A stretch of DNA of 22,194 nt from Deferribacterales bacterium (GTDB lineage Bacteria; Chrysiogenota; Deferribacteres; Deferribacterales; JAISNW01). A program made the position numbers and the translations under genes. A model generated the notes under the pieces. The model was not told where the DNA came from, ran no database searches, and worked only from the letters and a program-made list of their open reading frames with translations. Location: positions 1-22,194 of the forward strand of contig BNUJ01000012.1 of NCBI GenBank assembly GCA_025997275.1, in the 5' to 3' direction. This document shows positions 7,550 to 15,625 of the stretch, one piece after another; position 1 is the stretch's first letter, and each line of letters starts with the position of its first letter.

Positions 7550-8474
7550 AAAGATGAATATACCGGAATCTGGCATAGTCCAAATATTCGGTCAACACGA
7601 TAAATACATTAAACTTATTACAGCCCAAACAGGCTCATCTATTTCATATCTCGGAGGGGAGCTTACTATTACAGGTGGCGAGGAGGCGGTCAATCAAACT
7701 ATCGCAGTGCTAAGCTGCATATTAGAGCTGTCCTTTGAAAGAAATATAAGCCAAGATGATATTCAGAGCACACTGCGAATGGTGTTGAACGGCGAAGTTG
7801 ATGAAATTAAAGAGGTATCAAGTGCACGGATAAAAGTTTCGGGCAGTTTGAAATATGTAAGCCCAAAATCAAAGGCACAGAAACTCTATTTTGAGGCTAT
7901 TAAAGACAATGATATGATTTTTGCTTCAGGTCCTGCGGGCACAGGCAAGACTTTCATTGCCGTAGCTATGGCTGTGAGCTATTATCTGCAAAAGAAAGTG
8001 CAGAAGATAGTCCTGACACGTCCCGCAGTAGAGGCGGGAGAAAAGCTGGGTTTTTTACCGGGGGATTTAGCCGACAAAATCAACCCATATCTGCGCCCGC
8101 TATACGATGCGTTGAATGCATGCCTTGAACGGGAGCTAACCGATAAATTGCTTGAGCGTGGCGTGATAGAGGTAGCACCGCTTGCTTTTATGCGCGGGCG
8201 CACACTCTCAAACGCCTTTGTAATATTAGACGAGGCGCAGAACACTACGTCGTCTCAGATGAAGATGTTTTTGACAAGATTGGGGTTTAATTCTAAGGCT
8301 ATTATCACAGGCGACCCTACTCAGACAGACCTGACTGATGGGATAACATCAGGACTGGTAGATGCCATAGTGAGATTAAAATCCGTTGAAGGCATCAGCA
8401 TAGTGCAGCTGAGCGATAAAGACGTCATCCGTCACCCTCTTGTAGCACGAATTATAAAAGCGTATGAGGGCTAG
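7518..8474 (+). CDS. phoH: PhoH family ATPase
   Basis: A 318-residue PhoH protein. The N-terminal 70 residues form a KH-like RNA-binding region. The P-loop ATPase core has Walker A GPAGTGKT (138-145), the TRPAVEAGEKLGFLPG motif (167-182) typical of PhoH, Walker B VILDEAQN (235-242) and ITGDPTQTDL (263-272), a helicase-like sensor. PhoH proteins are ATPases linked to RNA metabolism and in many genomes neighbour ybeY; no ybeY follows here. The start is set by AGGAGG at 7506-7511, six bases before the ATG, lying inside the 3' end of the upstream nucleotidyltransferase gene. The 32-base overlap implies cotranscription and probably coupled translation. The gene ends a plus-strand cluster facing the rrf2 gene, with 12 bases between their stops. 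Confidence 0.92.
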   Translation: MLETESGKITKKMNIPESGIVQIFGQHDKYIKLITAQTGSSISYLGGELTITGGEEAVNQTIAVLSCILELSFERNISQDDIQSTLRMVLNGEVDEIKEVSSARIKVSGSLKYVSPKSKAQKLYFEAIKDNDMIFASGPAGTGKTFIAVAMAVSYYLQKKVQKIVLTRPAVEAGEKLGFLPGDLADKINPYLRPLYDALNACLERELTDKLLERGVIEVAPLAFMRGRTLSNAFVILDEAQNTTSSQMKMFLTRLGFNSKAIITGDPTQTDLTDGITSGLVDAIVRLKSVEGISIVQLSDKDVIRHPLVARIIKAYEG

Positions 8475-8486
8475 AACTGCTATATG

Positions 8487-8909
8487 CTATTTTTTTTGTC
8501 TAGTTTGAGTGTCTTTAAGCAGCGAGCTGATTTTTGTGCGCTTCAGTCGTTTGATAAAGCTATCCTGCAAATCATTCCATACATCGTGAATCTTGCAAAA
8601 GTCTCTGTTTTGGCATAATGTGTCGTCAGACAGGCAATCTGATAGTGTAATATCACCCTCTATAGATGTAATAACATCGTATATAGATATTTTATCAGAT
8701 TTTCTGCCTAACTTAAAACCGCCGTTTTTGCCACGCACAGATGATAAAATGCCCGCTTTAGCAAGGGTTTGCATAATTTTACCCAAAAAGCTATCGGGCA
8801 CGCCACTGATTTTAGCCATATCTGAGCGCATAAATGCAATGTCAGCTGGGTTTTCAGCCATTATTACCAACACGCGCACAGCGTAGTCGCAGGCTTTTGT
8901 AATCTTCAT
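8487..8909 (-). CDS. Rrf2 family Fe-S-type transcription regulator (IscR/NsrR-like)
   Basis: A 140-residue winged-helix repressor. The helix-turn-helix spans about residues 28-50 and the wing has VRGKNGGFKLGR (58-69), diagnostic for Rrf2 proteins. Cys92, Cys99, Cys105 and His108 match the cluster ligands of IscR (three Cys plus the HxxW-side His), with C-x6-C-x5-C-x2-H spacing instead of C-x5-C-x5-C-x2-H. It is therefore likely to carry a 2Fe-2S or 4Fe-4S cluster and respond to iron-sulfur status, oxygen or NO. No isc or suf genes are adjacent. It is the last gene of the minus-strand cluster, 24 bases after the usp stop, with a poor ribosome site. The exact effector is unknown. Confidence 0.88.
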   Translation of the reverse strand: MKITKACDYAVRVLVIMAENPADIAFMRSDMAKISGVPDSFLGKIMQTLAKAGILSSVRGKNGGFKLGRKSDKISIYDVITSIEGDITLSDCLSDDTLCQNRDFCKIHDVWNDLQDSFIKRLKRTKISSLLKDTQTRQKK

Positions 8910-8933
8910 ATCAGTGGCGCGGTTTTGCTCGCA

Positions 8934-9377
8934 CTAATCGGGGCGGACGGTCAGGACAGGACATTTAGCTCTGCTGACAACCTTCTCTGCTGTGGAACCA
9001 AATAGAGCATGTTCTATCCCCGTGCGTCCATTAGTGCCTATCACTATCATATCAGCACTTATTTCATCAGCATATTTCAGCAGCTCTTCATGCGGGCTGC
9101 CCTTTAATAGCTTGGTGGTGTATTTAACGCCCTTTAACTGCTCACAGTTTGTTAAAAATTCATCTAACAACCCCTGCGCCCCTACCTGCATCTCGGCTAG
9201 AAAGCCATGCATAGTAGCCTGCGGCACATACATAGTGATAAGAGATGACTCGTCAAATACCACATGGACAATCACCAGTTCAGCATTGAACATATTCTGC
9301 ATATAGATAGCATAGTCCATCGCCTTGCGGGATGCATCTGAAAAATCAGTCGGACATATTATCTTTTTAACCTGCAT
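8934..9377 (-). CDS. Universal stress protein, ATP-binding UspA type
   Basis: A 147-residue single-domain UspA protein. ICPTDFSDAS near the N-terminus is the first strand and nucleotide pocket. The C-terminal ATP motif G-x2-G-x9-G-S is present (Gly114, Gly117, Gly127, Ser128), so this should be an ATP-binding member and not a UspA-like non-binder. I chose the ATG at 9377 because TAAGGAG (complement of 9384-9390) lies 6 bases upstream. A TTG at 9383 would leave no room for that site. It follows murB by about 25 bases and precedes rrf2, so it is probably in the same transcript. Function beyond stress survival is not predictable. Confidence 0.88.
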   Translation of the reverse strand: MQVKKIICPTDFSDASRKAMDYAIYMQNMFNAELVIVHVVFDESSLITMYVPQATMHGFLAEMQVGAQGLLDEFLTNCEQLKGVKYTTKLLKGSPHEELLKYADEISADMIVIGTNGRTGIEHALFGSTAEKVVSRAKCPVLTVRPD

Positions 9378-9402
9378 AAACAACTCCTTACTATTATTGT
9401 TA

Positions 9403-10284
9403 TTAAAAATTACCTACATAGCGCACTTCTTCAGCTAATAAAATACCAGACTCAACATAAACCAAGTCTTTTACCTGCTCTATCAGGCTGTAAATATCGC
9501 TGGATTTTGCTCCGCCTGTATTTACTATAAAATTTGCATGCTTTAACGACACCTGTGCACCGCCAAGACACGCACCCTTTAATTTTGTGCGCTCTATAAG
9601 CTCAGCAGCAGAAACTCCATATTTGCTATTTGGATTCCTAAATACTGAACCGCAGCTAGGCAATCCCAGTGGCTGTTTCGTTGTTCTGTCTTTTAGCAAC
9701 TTTTGCCTAACCTCGTTAATAGCACTTTTATCCCCTTGATTTAGAACAAGCTCTGCTCCCAGCACCACCTTGCCCGCTAGTCCATCCGCAGTTCGGTAGG
9801 CAAATTTCGCTTCGCTTGCATCTATAAGATGTATCTCAAAGCTACCATCTGCCAGTTCCATTACGTTTATGCGTCTAACTACATCTTTTATCTCAGCACC
9901 AAATGCTCCCGCATTCATCATCACCGCACCGCCGACACTGCCCGGTATGCCCACAAGCCTTTCAAGTCCGGAATGCCCCCCTTCGCAGGCACGTGAAACC
10001 AGCTCATTTAGCATAACCCCAGCCCCGACAGTGAACACTAGTCCATCTTGTTTTATGAAGTGCTCAAAATCAACCATACAGATGACAAGAGCATCAACCC
10101 CAGCATCCGAGAACAGCAGGTTAGAGCCAGCTCCGATTATCTCATAGGGGATAGACTTTGAACGCGCAAATTCAAGTGCACTTTTAAGCTCACCTGCATT
10201 TTTAGGTTTTGCCAAATACCTTGCTCTGCCGCCTGTCCTATAGGTGCAAAAGCCTGATAGATACACATTTTCAAGTATTTCCAT
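9403..10284 (-). CDS. murB: UDP-N-acetylenolpyruvoylglucosamine reductase MurB
   Basis: A 293-residue FAD flavoprotein that reduces UDP-GlcNAc-enolpyruvate to UDP-MurNAc with NADPH in the cytoplasmic peptidoglycan pathway. FAD-domain motifs: YRTGGRA (15-21), IIGAGSNLLFSD (49-60), GLERLVGIPGSVGGAVMMNAG (106-126, key residues Pro114, Gly115, Gly118, Gly119). Catalytic residues: Ser213 in SCGSVFRNP, the proton donor, and the Glu285/Glu286 pair near the C-terminus. The ATG at 10284 is chosen because GAGGGGG precedes it by about 9 bases. An upstream in-frame start would lie deeper in the preceding gene and add no conserved residues. It overlaps the phosphorylase gene by 14 bases. It is away from the usual mur cluster. 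Confidence 0.95.
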   Translation of the reverse strand: MEILENVYLSGFCTYRTGGRARYLAKPKNAGELKSALEFARSKSIPYEIIGAGSNLLFSDAGVDALVICMVDFEHFIKQDGLVFTVGAGVMLNELVSRACEGGHSGLERLVGIPGSVGGAVMMNAGAFGAEIKDVVRRINVMELADGSFEIHLIDASEAKFAYRTADGLAGKVVLGAELVLNQGDKSAINEVRQKLLKDRTTKQPLGLPSCGSVFRNPNSKYGVSAAELIERTKLKGACLGGAQVSLKHANFIVNTGGAKSSDIYSLIEQVKDLVYVESGILLAEEVRYVGNF

Positions 10285-11059
10285 TAGCTTTTGCCCCCTC
10301 AAGATTTTCGTCACAACGACACGTTTTGTCAAGCCGTGCTCCTGCAAGCCCCACTGAAATTTTAGCTATAGTTTCTGAGTTCTCACCCATAACACCCTTT
10401 ATATCATCAAATTTTAGCAACGCAGGACGCACCCCCGCCGCATAGTTAGTTACAGTGCTCACGTTCACGTAGCAGATACCCTTTTCACGCGCCAGCACAC
10501 ATTCTGGAAATAGCGTCATACCAACAATATCAGCCCCAAGTTGTTTATACGCTCGTATCTCGGCAGCAGTCTCTAAACGGGGACCATTAGTGCAAACATA
10601 GACCCCTTTATTCTTATAGAGCGTGAAAGAGTTATTCATTATGGCAATTAGTTTTTCCCGCAGGCTCTCACAGAACGGAGTAGTAAAGTCTATATGCCGC
10701 ACCTCTCCCTCGTCAAAATAGGTGCTAGCACGCGAATTAGTCATATCAATTCCGTTATCAGGCACGACTATATCGCCCGGTTTCAGCCAGTCGGCAATAC
10801 CGCCTACTGCAGTGAATGCCAGTATATGTCCTACACCTAACTGGGCAAAACCATCAATATTAGCACGATAGTTGACCCTGTGCGGTGCTATGCTGTGGTC
10901 AGAGCCATGCCTAGCAAGCATATAGATAGATTCGCCGTTGTATTTGTAGTGCTTATACGTGCCGGAGGGGGCACCATAAGGTGTTTCAAGCTTAATCTCT
11001 CCAGCAAGTTCCAGCGAAGACAAGCTGTATAAGCCACTACCGCCTATAATGCCAAGCAC
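10271..11059 (-). CDS. mtnP: Methylthio-nucleoside phosphorylase, probably methylthioinosine/6-oxopurine type
   Basis: A 262-residue member of the trimeric MTAP/PNP family, which splits 5'-methylthioadenosine, methylthioinosine or purine nucleosides with phosphate. The phosphate and ribose sites are clear: GIIGGSGLY (3-11), ARHGSDHSIAPHRVNYRANI (49-68), TNGPRLETAAEI (157-168) and GMTLFPECVLARE (180-192). In the base pocket it has TNYAAG with Asn205 and Ala207, where human MTAP has Asp220 and Asp222, which read the adenine amino group. Asn here suggests 6-oxopurine preference. The GTG at 11059 fits the family N-terminus and has GGAG six bases upstream; a TTG at 11071 would be inside that ribosome site. 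A short Cys-rich tail follows the domain. Confidence 0.85.
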   Translation of the reverse strand: MLGIIGGSGLYSLSSLELAGEIKLETPYGAPSGTYKHYKYNGESIYMLARHGSDHSIAPHRVNYRANIDGFAQLGVGHILAFTAVGGIADWLKPGDIVVPDNGIDMTNSRASTYFDEGEVRHIDFTTPFCESLREKLIAIMNNSFTLYKNKGVYVCTNGPRLETAAEIRAYKQLGADIVGMTLFPECVLAREKGICYVNVSTVTNYAAGVRPALLKFDDIKGVMGENSETIAKISVGLAGARLDKTCRCDENLEGAKANGNT

Positions 11060-11077
11060 AGACCTCTCCAAATAATT

Positions 11078-12982
11078 TTATTTCGTGAAAGATTCCAACG
11101 TCTTGCGCCGTGCCGCATGGCGCAACTTGCGCAACGCCTTTGCCTCTATCTGCCTGATACGCTCACGCGTAACCTCAAACTCACGCCCGACTTCCTCTAA
11201 CGTGTGGTCTGCATCACATTCTATACCAAAACGCATACGCAGAACAGCAGCCTCCCTAGGGTTTAACGTGTCAAGCACTAAGTTGGTATGCTCTTGTAGT
11301 TTGCGGTATATAACCTCGTCCAGCGGGTTACGCGCAGTGCGGTCTTCCACAAAATCTCCCAACGTAGAGTCCTCGTCCTCGCCTACGGGCGTTTCAAGCG
11401 ACACAGGTTCTTTAGCTATCTTCACAACCTTTTTCATCTTGTCAAGGGGCATCCCCATCTCTTTGGCTAATTCATCTATGCTCGGCTCATGCCCTAGCTC
11501 CTGCTGTAATTTCTTGGTAGCTTTCGCCATCTTGTTCTGTGTTTCTATCATGTGAACAGGCACGCGAATGGTGCGTCCATGGTCGGCTATTGCCCTGACG
11601 ATTGCCTGACGTATCCACCACGTAGCATAAGTTGAAAACTTGAACCCCCGCCAGTGCTGAAACTTTTCAACAGCCTTCACCAAGCCACCGTTGCCTTCCT
11701 GTATTAAATCTAGGAAAGCAAGCCCCCTGTTCGTGTATTTCTTAGCGATACTAACAACCAAACGAAGGTTAGCATTAACCAATTTCTCTTTAGCTTTATC
11801 GGTAGCGCGCTCGCCATCGCTAAGGCTCTCATATAGCGATTCCAGCTCTTCTTGGTCAACGCCAAGACGCTTATAGGCAGTATCCATCTTATCAGTCATA
11901 TTATCACAAAGCTTGACATAGCGCGCTATATCAACATCTGCCATACCACGCGCCGTTAAAATCTCGCGCATTTCAGATGCGACACAATACTTAAGTTCCG
12001 AACGGCGTTCCTTTGGCGTGATATGCAGCTCATGCATAGTGCGCAAAATCTCGTTCTTGCTATTGTTAATGTTAGCGTAATTGTCCTTTATATGTTTCAC
12101 AATGGTGCAAATTTTATTGTAACTAAAATTTAGCTCTAAAAGCCCATCAGTCACGTGTTCCCTGTGTTCGTTCACCTTTTTACGGGCAGTTTTCAGCTTA
12201 GTTTCGTTAGCTTCGCCTTTAAGCTCCTTAATAAGTTCAAGGTCATCACGCAGTGTATCTAGTAGAAGGTCTATCTTGGTGAAAAACTGCTCTCTTATCA
12301 GTGTTTCTTTATCCTGTTTCATCTGTTCCATCAGACTATCGTCAATCTCTAGCTCTTCATCGCCATCGTCCTCACGCTCGTCAATATCTATTACATCCTT
12401 TAGGCGCATTCTGTCGTTGTCAACGGCATTTCTAAAATTAGTCAACTTATCAACGGTACAAGGAAACGCTAATATATTACGTATCACCTTGCGTTGCCCG
12501 TCTTCTATCTCTTTAGCCACACTTTTTTCTTTATCACGGGTAAGTAGCGGAATATCGCCCATCTCTTTGAGATACATACGCACAGGGTCGTCTGCGATAG
12601 ATATGGCTTCAGCCTCAATTGCCTCAACAACAATCGTATCGTCAGGCATGACGATAACATCGTCGCTGTCAACATCAACATCAACCACCGGCGTAACGAC
12701 AATATCTTTATTCTTATCGCCTAACACGTCTATGCCCATCTGTGCCATCTGGATATAAATATTATCCATTAGCTCAGGTGTTGTTACGATAGATGCCGGC
12801 AATGCATCGTTAATCTCATCTATGGTAAGGTAACCCTGCTCACGCCCACTGGCGAGCAACTTGGCTACATCTGCTACGTCTTTGCTACTAGGCTTTACAA
12901 CTGTTGCACGAGACTTTGCAGTCGTTTGCTCTTTATGATTTGCAGTGGAACGGGAACTAGGGCTTTTCTTCTTATTCACCAT
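11078..12982 (-). CDS. rpoD: Primary sigma factor RpoD (sigma70) with altered -10-reading residue
   Basis: A 634-residue primary sigma factor. Region 1.1 is near the N-terminus (GYLTIDEINDALP, 50-62). Region 1.2 is DDPVRMYLKEMGDIPLL. An acidic non-conserved region follows. Region 2 has NLRLVVSIAKKYTNRGL, FKFSTYATWWIRQAI and RTIRVPVHMIE. Regions 3 and 4 end with VTRERIRQIEAKALRKLRH. Two positions are odd. His468 replaces the Gln equivalent to E. coli Gln437, next to Gly469 for Ala438; T471 (E. coli T440) is kept. Gly432 replaces Ile in the usual EGNIGL. The start has GAGG about 7 bases upstream and lies 11 bases inside dnaG, the common dnaG-rpoD arrangement. The flanking aromatic -10 melting residues and region 4 contacts are conserved, so it should be functional. 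Confidence 0.96.
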   Translation of the reverse strand: MVNKKKSPSSRSTANHKEQTTAKSRATVVKPSSKDVADVAKLLASGREQGYLTIDEINDALPASIVTTPELMDNIYIQMAQMGIDVLGDKNKDIVVTPVVDVDVDSDDVIVMPDDTIVVEAIEAEAISIADDPVRMYLKEMGDIPLLTRDKEKSVAKEIEDGQRKVIRNILAFPCTVDKLTNFRNAVDNDRMRLKDVIDIDEREDDGDEELEIDDSLMEQMKQDKETLIREQFFTKIDLLLDTLRDDLELIKELKGEANETKLKTARKKVNEHREHVTDGLLELNFSYNKICTIVKHIKDNYANINNSKNEILRTMHELHITPKERRSELKYCVASEMREILTARGMADVDIARYVKLCDNMTDKMDTAYKRLGVDQEELESLYESLSDGERATDKAKEKLVNANLRLVVSIAKKYTNRGLAFLDLIQEGNGGLVKAVEKFQHWRGFKFSTYATWWIRQAIVRAIADHGRTIRVPVHMIETQNKMAKATKKLQQELGHEPSIDELAKEMGMPLDKMKKVVKIAKEPVSLETPVGEDEDSTLGDFVEDRTARNPLDEVIYRKLQEHTNLVLDTLNPREAAVLRMRFGIECDADHTLEEVGREFEVTRERIRQIEAKALRKLRHAARRKTLESFTK

Positions 12983-14690
12983 TTATATACCTCTTGCGTA
13001 AGTCCATTACTTTTTTTAGCAATTCCTGAGCCTCGCTAGAGAGTCGGTTCTTTTCGTCCTCGCTTTGCGCTACTGCTATGGCTTTAATATCGGCAAGTCG
13101 TAACTTTTCATAATACTTTAGTTGCAAGTTATTCTTCCCGCGTTCTGCACACTCGTGAGGGGAGGCTGGCAGTTCATACGCAAGCAGGGACGCAACATCA
13201 TCCCCGAAAACGCTATCCCCCACTATCCCACTAATATTATCATCTTGCTGATATAAGTCAAGCACTTTCTTGAAAATATTCCTCAGTCGTTCATCGTCAA
13301 AATAAGCCTCTGACACACCATCTAGCACAGTGTATAGTTGCTCGTCCATCAACCTCAACACACTTGCTAAATACTGCTCTTCTGCCAGTTGTCTTAGTGC
13401 GTTGTGTTGCCCCGCCGTGCGCAGTTTCTGCCGCACAGGGGAGATATCCTCACTAAATAGAGCTTTTGATACATTGAATACCTGTGATGTCTCGTCTATA
13501 TAACGCTCACGCCTATATGGATTTCGCACCGCACTTACTGCCTCCTTGATACGCTCCAGTCTGTTGAATCTTTTGTTATCATCAGTTGCCAAGCTATATT
13601 CACACCTTATGGTATAGGACAATAGGTCTTGTTTTTCGGCAATTAAGCTGTCAAATTGTGTTCTCCCATTATTTTTAATAAATGTATCGGGGTCGTCCCC
13701 CTCTGGCAGAAATATTACATTCGGGTAAATATCAGTCTCTAACGCCACCTTTAGGCTATCGCGCATAGCCTTTTGTCCTGCCTCATCGCCGTCTAATATA
13801 ATATTATACTCCTGCACATACCGTTTCAGCTGAACGACCTGCTGGGCTGTGAACGCCGTCCCCATTATAGCTACCGTTTCGCCGTAGCCCGCGCTAACCA
13901 TACGGATAGCATCAAAATAACCCTCTACAATAAAACAACGTTCACTTTTTTTCATAACATCTTTAGCGTTATGCAGGTTGAACAGCTCCCGCCGTTTAGA
14001 GAATATAGGCGTTTCGGGGGAATTCTTATACTTGGCTTTATCGTTCGGATTCATACTGCGCCCCGAAAAGGCAATGCATGCCCCCGTTGCGCTGTGTATG
14101 GGGAATAGAATCCTGCCTGCAAAGTGGCAATACCAGCCGTTAGCTCCCTTTATAAATATGCCCGATTCGCGTAGCACCTCCTCAGAAAAGTTGTTCTTAA
14201 AAGGTGTCATATCAACGTTAGGGGGGATAAAACCCAGCAGGAATTTGTCTATTGTGCTCTTGTCAAAGCCGCGTTCGTATATATAGTCTAATGCAAACTT
14301 CCCACGCTCGCCGAATAGCTGTTTCACTGAATAATCTAGCACAGCAGAGTGCAATGTTTTTATATCTTGCACTGGGCGGCTAGGTCTATCGCGCTCATCA
14401 TATAATAGCTCTATGCCATAGTGCTCGCATAGATAAGCTACGGCATCTGTAAAGCTGAGGTTTAGATACTTCATTATGAATGTAATTCCGCTACCCGCCT
14501 CGCCACAACCAAAACATTTATAGGAATGGTGCTCTGGGTTCACAAAAAATGACGGGGTGCGCTCTGCGTGGAACGGACAGCAAGCCTTATACCGCCCGCC
14601 CGCCTCTGTGAGCTTTACGTGCGGCTTGATAATATCTAAAATATTAAGTCCGCGAACTTCGTCTATGACAGATGATTTGATACGCGCCAT
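12972..14690 (-). CDS. dnaG: DNA primase DnaG
   Basis: A 572-residue primase that makes RNA primers at the replication fork with DnaB. The CHC2 zinc site is Cys38, His41, Cys59 and Cys62. The RNA-polymerase core includes the AGRILFPI and SGRSMNPND segments. The Toprim motifs are VEGYFDAI with Glu256, and LDGDEAG with Asp300/Asp302. The C-terminal helical domain binds helicase. The ATG at 14690 is chosen because family members begin MARI-like a few residues before the DEV segment; an in-frame TTG further upstream adds 11 residues without similarity. No Shine-Dalgarno precedes this ATG, but a promoter-like -10 does. It overlaps rpoD by 11 bases. Confidence 0.95.
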   Translation of the reverse strand: MARIKSSVIDEVRGLNILDIIKPHVKLTEAGGRYKACCPFHAERTPSFFVNPEHHSYKCFGCGEAGSGITFIMKYLNLSFTDAVAYLCEHYGIELLYDERDRPSRPVQDIKTLHSAVLDYSVKQLFGERGKFALDYIYERGFDKSTIDKFLLGFIPPNVDMTPFKNNFSEEVLRESGIFIKGANGWYCHFAGRILFPIHSATGACIAFSGRSMNPNDKAKYKNSPETPIFSKRRELFNLHNAKDVMKKSERCFIVEGYFDAIRMVSAGYGETVAIMGTAFTAQQVVQLKRYVQEYNIILDGDEAGQKAMRDSLKVALETDIYPNVIFLPEGDDPDTFIKNNGRTQFDSLIAEKQDLLSYTIRCEYSLATDDNKRFNRLERIKEAVSAVRNPYRRERYIDETSQVFNVSKALFSEDISPVRQKLRTAGQHNALRQLAEEQYLASVLRLMDEQLYTVLDGVSEAYFDDERLRNIFKKVLDLYQQDDNISGIVGDSVFGDDVASLLAYELPASPHECAERGKNNLQLKYYEKLRLADIKAIAVAQSEDEKNRLSSEAQELLKKVMDLRKRYINGE

Positions 14691-14695
14691 TTCGG

Positions 14696-14723
14696 TATAT
14701 AATCTACCACACGTATGGAGCAA
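14696..14723 (-). promoter_or_regulatory. Putative internal promoter for dnaG-rpoD, leaderless spacing
   Basis: Reading the minus strand, TTGCTC (14723-14718), a 16-base spacer and TATATA (14701-14696) end 5 bases before the dnaG ATG. A start 6-7 bases after the -10 would fall on or next to the A of the ATG. It lies in the 47-base gap after the MnmA-like gene, so dnaG and rpoD could be expressed apart from rlmN. Confidence 0.4.
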
Positions 14724-14737
14724 TTGCCATAACTTAT

Positions 14738-15625
14738 TTACCCACTTCGTTCCACAACCCCGCCACCGATAAGGGTATCATTTACAAAGAACTTTACCAG
14801 TTGTCCCGCCTGTAGCGCAAATTGTGCCTTGTCTAGCAGCACTCTTGCAGTGCCGTCAAGCCGACGTTCCATTATACATGGTAGAGGCTTAGCGGGCAAC
14901 TTGCTTCTTAAAACAACATCTACCTCACCGAGCACAGGTGCGCCCGCATAAAATACACAATCTTTCAACCACAATATACGAAAAAACATCTCTGCTTTAT
15001 CAGCCAGCATTATATCGCCACTATTTACATCTAATGCCTTTATATAGAGCATTTGAGTAAAATGAGTCTCTAATTCATCAGCTAGATTATGTTGTCCGAC
15101 TATATATTTAAGCACCCCTGTGTGCTTGCCAACCACAGCATTATTGTATATAAAATTGCCCGCCTTACCATAGCCCGCAATGTTCGCTAAATAGGTGCGG
15201 TAGTCGCCTGATTTGAAAGGGCACGAGCAGTGCGAACTAGATAGGTTAGCATCAGTTGTGCTAGTCCGCACTAAGAATAGTTCTCTGTGGAATTCCCCCA
15301 TCAGGGGCAGGTTGCAGGTAGTGGCGATTTTTTCACAACCCGCGCGTTGAGCCTCATCAAATAGATATTGCACGATGCCCCGCTGAGCGCAGACAAAGCA
15401 AGGAGATAGTAGCTCCCCCCGCCTATATGCCGCAATAGCTGCCGATAACACATCTTCGCTGAAAAATTTACTATAATTTTTAATCTCTGCTTCTTTTGTC
15501 TCTAGTTCACCATTAACTAGCTTCAGGCTCACGCATGTGATGTTATTTGCACCGTATTCCGCCTCCAGTGAGCGAACAAGTTCAAGGCTGGCGGGGCTGA
15601 AGTCCATGTCAACGAGTATTCGCAT
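14738..15625 (-). CDS. MnmA-like protein lacking the PP-loop (tRNA 2-thiouridylase relative)
   Basis: A 295-residue homologue of MnmA, which normally adenylates and thiolates U34 of tRNA. The similarity is in LLSPCFVCAQRG (72-83, cf. PNPC..CN), EAQRAGCEKIATT (91-103, cf. ATGHY) and VVGKHTGVLKYIVGQHNL (164-181, cf. the G.H.G..YTIGQR segment), followed by beta-barrel-like sequence. The N-terminus reads MRILVDMDFSPASLELV where MnmA has the SGGVDSS PP-loop, so the ATP pyrophosphatase motif is lost. Cysteines at 76, 79, 133 and 135 are present; the usual catalytic SQ-x-CF context is not. It is about 70 residues shorter than MnmA. It may be a degenerate paralogue or an enzyme using another sulfur chemistry. 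It overlaps rlmN by 17 bases; GGCGGGG precedes its ATG. Confidence 0.72.
   Translation of the reverse strand: MRILVDMDFSPASLELVRSLEAEYGANNITCVSLKLVNGELETKEAEIKNYSKFFSEDVLSAAIAAYRRGELLSPCFVCAQRGIVQYLFDEAQRAGCEKIATTCNLPLMGEFHRELFLVRTSTTDANLSSSHCSCPFKSGDYRTYLANIAGYGKAGNFIYNNAVVGKHTGVLKYIVGQHNLADELETHFTQMLYIKALDVNSGDIMLADKAEMFFRILWLKDCVFYAGAPVLGEVDVVLRSKLPAKPLPCIMERRLDGTARVLLDKAQFALQAGQLVKFFVNDTLIGGGVVERSG

Noticed and set aside
8475..8500. T8 run between convergent phoH and rrf2 as an intrinsic terminator
   Set aside because: The T run is present, but I could not find a stem of more than a few pairs directly upstream; the run is also the Lys codons at the rrf2 3' end.
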